A stretch of 34,878 nucleotides of DNA, from the NCBI GenBank assembly GCA_937863945.1, contig CALMIB010000097.1:1-34878 (forward strand), read 5' to 3'. This DNA comes from an uncultured Longilinea sp. GTDB taxonomy: Bacteria > Chloroflexota > Anaerolineae > Anaerolineales > Anaerolineaceae. The notes under the pieces are model-generated. The model saw only the letters and a list, made by a program, of their open reading frames with translations, was not told the DNA's origin and made no database searches. Both the position numbers and the translations under genes were made by a program. Below are positions 32,467-34,878 of this stretch, one piece after another. Every line of letters begins with the position of its first letter. Positions within the stretch are counted from its first letter, which is position 1.

Positions 32467-34322
32467 TGGGATTTGGCATTGGCGTTTCCAACCCCGGCAT
32501 GGGCCCGCGCGGCGCGCTGGATTCGTTTTCAGGCGGCGAGGAGGACCGGCGCGGCGCGGTATTTAACAAGCGCGTGGTGACGCGCATGCTGGCCTACCTG
32601 CGTCCCTACCGGCGGCAGATGACGCTGGCGGTGCTCACCATGCTGGTCATTACCGCCCTGACGCTGCTGACGCCCTACCTGCTCAAGCTGGCCATCGATC
32701 AGGCCATCACCCACGGCGACCGTGAGGAATTGATCCGGCTTTCGGTATATACCGCCTTGGCCTATACCGCGCTGTACGGCGCGACCGCCGTGCAGCAATA
32801 TTTGCTCTCGTGGGTGGGGCAGCGCGTGCTGGCCAACCTGCGCAGCGAGCTGTTCGCGCACCTGCAAAAGCTCTCGTTGGGCTACCACGATACGCACATC
32901 GTCGGCGTGACCGTTTCGCGGGTGATGAACGACGTGGCGGCCATCAACGAACTGCTCTCGCAGGGCGTGATCACGCTGGCCGGCGACGTGCTGGTGCTGG
33001 CGGGCATCATGGCCATCATGCTCTCGATGAGCTCTTACCTGGCGCTGCTGGCCTTCACGGTGCTGCCGCTGATGGTGCTGGCCACCTGGTGGTTTTCCAG
33101 CCGGGCGCGCGGGGCCTTCCGGCGCACGCGCACCTCGGTGGCCAGGGTGGTGGGCGACCTGGCCGAGGATATCTCCGGCGTGCGCGTCATCCAGGCCTTC
33201 GGGCAGGAGAACACCAGCCAGGAGCGTTTCAACCAGGTCAACGAGGCCAACCGCGACGCCAACATCAGCGCGATGAACCTGTCGTTCATCTTCCTGCCGG
33301 CGATTGAGTTCCTGGGCGTGCTGGCCACGGTGATCGTGCTGTGGTTCGGCGGGCAGGCGGTGGCGCGCGAGGCGGTCACGCTGGGCACGCTGGTGGCCTT
33401 CCTTTCATACGTGACGCGCTTCTTCCAGCCGGTGCAGGAGCTCAGCCGCATGGTGACCACGCTGCAAAGCGCCATGGCCGGCGGCGAGCAGGTGCTGCGC
33501 CTGCTGGATACGCCGCCGGAAGTGCAGGACAGGCCCGGCGCGGTGGAATTGACGCTGGACGGCGCGCCGCGCATCGACTTCGAGGCGGTTGACTTCCGCT
33601 ACCGGCCGGGGCTGCCGATCGTGCTGAGCGGCCTGGATCTGAGCATTCTGCCCGGGCAGACCGTGGCGCTGGTCGGCGCCACCGGCGCGGGCAAATCCTC
33701 GATTGCCAACCTGATCGCGCGCTTTTACGAGGTGGAACGGGGCGCGGTGAAGATCAACGGCGTGGACGTGCGCGACGTGACGCAGACCTCGCTGCGCCGG
33801 CAGATCGGGCTGGTGCCGCAGGACGCCTTCCTGTTCTCGGGCAGCATCGCCGACAATATCCGCTACGGCCGGCCGGATGCGACCGACGCCGAGGTGGAGC
33901 AGGCTGCGCGGCTGGCCAACGCGCATGAGTTCATCAGCGCGCGGCCGGAGGGCTATCAGACCCTGGTGCAGGAGGGCGCGGCCAACCTGTCGGTGGGGCA
34001 GCGGCAGTTGGTGTGCATCGCGCGCGCCATTTTGACCGATCCGCGCATCCTGATCCTCGACGAGGCCACCTCCAACGTCGACAGCCTGACCGAGGCGCTG
34101 ATCCAGGACGCGCTGCGCGCGCTGTTCCAGGGGCGCACCTCGGTGGTCATCGCGCACCGCCTCAGCACCATCCGCAACGCCGACCTGATCTGCGTGGTGG
34201 AGGGCGGCCGGGTGGTCGAGCAGGGCCGGCACGCGGAGCTGCTGGCGCGCGGCGGCGCATACGCCGCGCTGTATCAACGGCAGTTTGGCGGCGGTGGGCA
34301 GCCCGAAGCAGGCCATTCCTGA
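32466..34322 (+). CDS. ABC exporter subunit B (catalytic-site half)
   Basis: A 618-residue half-transporter with a 45-residue Gly-rich N-terminal extension, six membrane helices (about 55-345) and an ABC domain (about 375-610). Walker A is GATGAGKSS, Walker B LILDEATSNVD keeps the catalytic Glu533, and the H-loop is IAHRLS. The signature is altered to LSVGQ (508-512). Pairing with subunit A would give one consensus ATP site (Glu533 with the LSGGQ of A) and one degenerate site (Asp510 with LSVGQ). The gene begins within the stop of subunit A (TGATG), so translation is coupled and stoichiometry equal. A terminator follows at 34351. Confidence 0.92.
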   Translation: MGFGIGVSNPGMGPRGALDSFSGGEEDRRGAVFNKRVVTRMLAYLRPYRRQMTLAVLTMLVITALTLLTPYLLKLAIDQAITHGDREELIRLSVYTALAYTALYGATAVQQYLLSWVGQRVLANLRSELFAHLQKLSLGYHDTHIVGVTVSRVMNDVAAINELLSQGVITLAGDVLVLAGIMAIMLSMSSYLALLAFTVLPLMVLATWWFSSRARGAFRRTRTSVARVVGDLAEDISGVRVIQAFGQENTSQERFNQVNEANRDANISAMNLSFIFLPAIEFLGVLATVIVLWFGGQAVAREAVTLGTLVAFLSYVTRFFQPVQELSRMVTTLQSAMAGGEQVLRLLDTPPEVQDRPGAVELTLDGAPRIDFEAVDFRYRPGLPIVLSGLDLSILPGQTVALVGATGAGKSSIANLIARFYEVERGAVKINGVDVRDVTQTSLRRQIGLVPQDAFLFSGSIADNIRYGRPDATDAEVEQAARLANAHEFISARPEGYQTLVQEGAANLSVGQRQLVCIARAILTDPRILILDEATSNVDSLTEALIQDALRALFQGRTSVVIAHRLSTIRNADLICVVEGGRVVEQGRHAELLARGGAYAALYQRQFGGGGQPEAGHS

Positions 34323-34350
34323 TTGGCGGCAAGGTTTTTTGGATGGTGAA

Positions 34351-34376
34351 GGCCGCCTCTGCCTGCGGCCGGGTTT
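34351..34376 (+). terminator. Intrinsic terminator of the ABC exporter operon
   Basis: GGCCGC (34351-34356) pairs with GCGGCC (34365-34370) around an eight-base loop, followed by GGGTTTTT. It lies 29 bases past the stop of subunit B. Confidence 0.6.
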
Positions 34377-34423
34377 TTCCCCTTGCCAGCCGTTTTTAAA
34401 CAATCATCCCAATGAAAATCAAA

Positions 34424-34446
34424 CGAAGGCGCCTGGTGCGCCCTCG
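34424..34446 (-). terminator. Intrinsic terminator of mscL
   Basis: Read on the minus strand, CGAGGGCGC and GCGCCTTCG form a nine-pair stem with one mismatch around ACCAG. TTTGATTTTC follows. It lies about 20 bases after the mscL stop. Confidence 0.6.
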
Positions 34447-34466
34447 TTATGCGTGTGCGGTTTTAA

Positions 34467-34878
34467 TTACAATTGCGCGGTGAAATGCGGGCAGGGGGGG
34501 GCCTTGATGGGGATGGCCGTCTGGAAGTTGGGGCTGTGTTTGGTGATGGGGGCGGCGGGGGCTTCGGGCTTCTTCATCTGATTGAAAGAGCGAACGATCA
34601 GAAAGATCACAAAGGCGACAATTAGAAAGTTGACAACGGTGTTGATGAAATTTCCGTAATTGATCGTCGCCGCGCCGGCGGCCTGGGCATCGGCCAGCGA
34701 GGCGTAGTCGCTGCCGGACAGGTTAATGAACAGGTCTTTGAAGTTGATCCTGCCCAGCAGCATGCCGATGGGCGGCATGATGATGTCGTTGACCAGCGAG
34801 GTGACGATGCTGCCGAACGCGCCGCCAATGATGACCGCGACGGCCAGATCGAGCACATTCCCTTTCATAATGAATTTT
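34467..34878 (-). CDS. mscL: Large-conductance mechanosensitive channel (5' end beyond window; decayed zinc-ribbon tail)
   Basis: MscL opens under membrane tension to release osmolytes. The visible part has the first membrane helix [19 protein letters not shown], the conserved [12 protein letters not shown] and a second helix near 72-95. The frame stays open to the window edge, reading Lys-Phe-Ile before the internal Met. This fits the usual N-terminus (EFKxFxMRGN), so the true start is outside. The C-terminal tail ([20 protein letters not shown] then FTAQL) aligns with the zinc-ribbon tail of some MscL proteins (C-P-x-C near IPIKA, then C-P-H-C). Here the cysteines are Ser, Phe, Cys and Phe, so metal binding is lost. 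Confidence 0.9.
   Translation of the reverse strand, partial: KFIMKGNVLDLAVAVIIGGAFGSIVTSLVNDIIMPPIGMLLGRINFKDLFINLSGSDYASLADAQAAGAATINYGNFINTVVNFLIVAFVIFLIVRSFNQMKKPEAPAAPITKHSPNFQTAIPIKAPPCPHFTAQL

Overview
The window is GC-rich, densely coding bacterial DNA with short spacers and almost all genes on the + strand. I infer a free-living member of the Chloroflexota, probably Anaerolineae-like. The grounds are the family mix and a secreted protein whose mature N-terminus carries the LYLPVVSK motif I associate with exported proteins of that phylum. There is also a pdxS-pdxT / R3H-ATPase / tmk cluster. This is judgement from memory, not a phylogeny. I saw no rRNA, tRNA, CRISPR array, insertion sequence, integrase or phage gene.

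Region 1 (1-11407) is one long carbohydrate-utilisation operon. It holds the 3' end of a carbohydrate-binding protein, a Tat/lipoprotein solute-binding protein, two permeases, three separate MalK-type ATPases, a YesL-like membrane protein, a GH16 beta-glucanase lipoprotein, a PfkB sugar kinase and a GH4 glycosidase. The simplest reading is that GH16 cuts beta-glucan outside the membrane, the ABC importer takes up the oligosaccharides, and the kinase and GH4 enzyme process them inside. The binding-protein cistron is bracketed by two strong hairpins.

Region 2 (11408-16284) has glgC (glycogen synthesis), broken by a one-base frameshift in this sequence, and a SERCA-like P-type Ca2+ ATPase. A 355-base non-coding stretch follows, with a terminator, a related hairpin family and the pdxS promoter. 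Region 3 (16285-24982) is a run of mostly housekeeping genes: pdxS, pdxT, an uncharacterised GNAT-like gene, an R3H/AAA ATPase, tmk, a DsbA-cyclophilin fusion lipoprotein, a PrsW-family protein, plsC and an isoprenylcysteine-methyltransferase-like protein. Many of these genes overlap by ATGA or TGATG.

Region 4 (24983-34878) has comEC on the minus strand, divergent from a secreted Asp-box beta-propeller. Next come a 46-codon internally deleted DUF3052-like remnant, a ComB-like phosphatase, a heterodimeric ABC exporter pair, and mscL on the minus strand, cut by the window end. The points most worth a second look are the hairpin-flanked binding-protein gene, the three-ATPase importer, the glgC frameshift, the decayed zinc ribbon of MscL, the DUF3052 remnant, the pdxT-downstream gene whose best start looks non-canonical, and the GGTC-TCT-GACC hairpin family.
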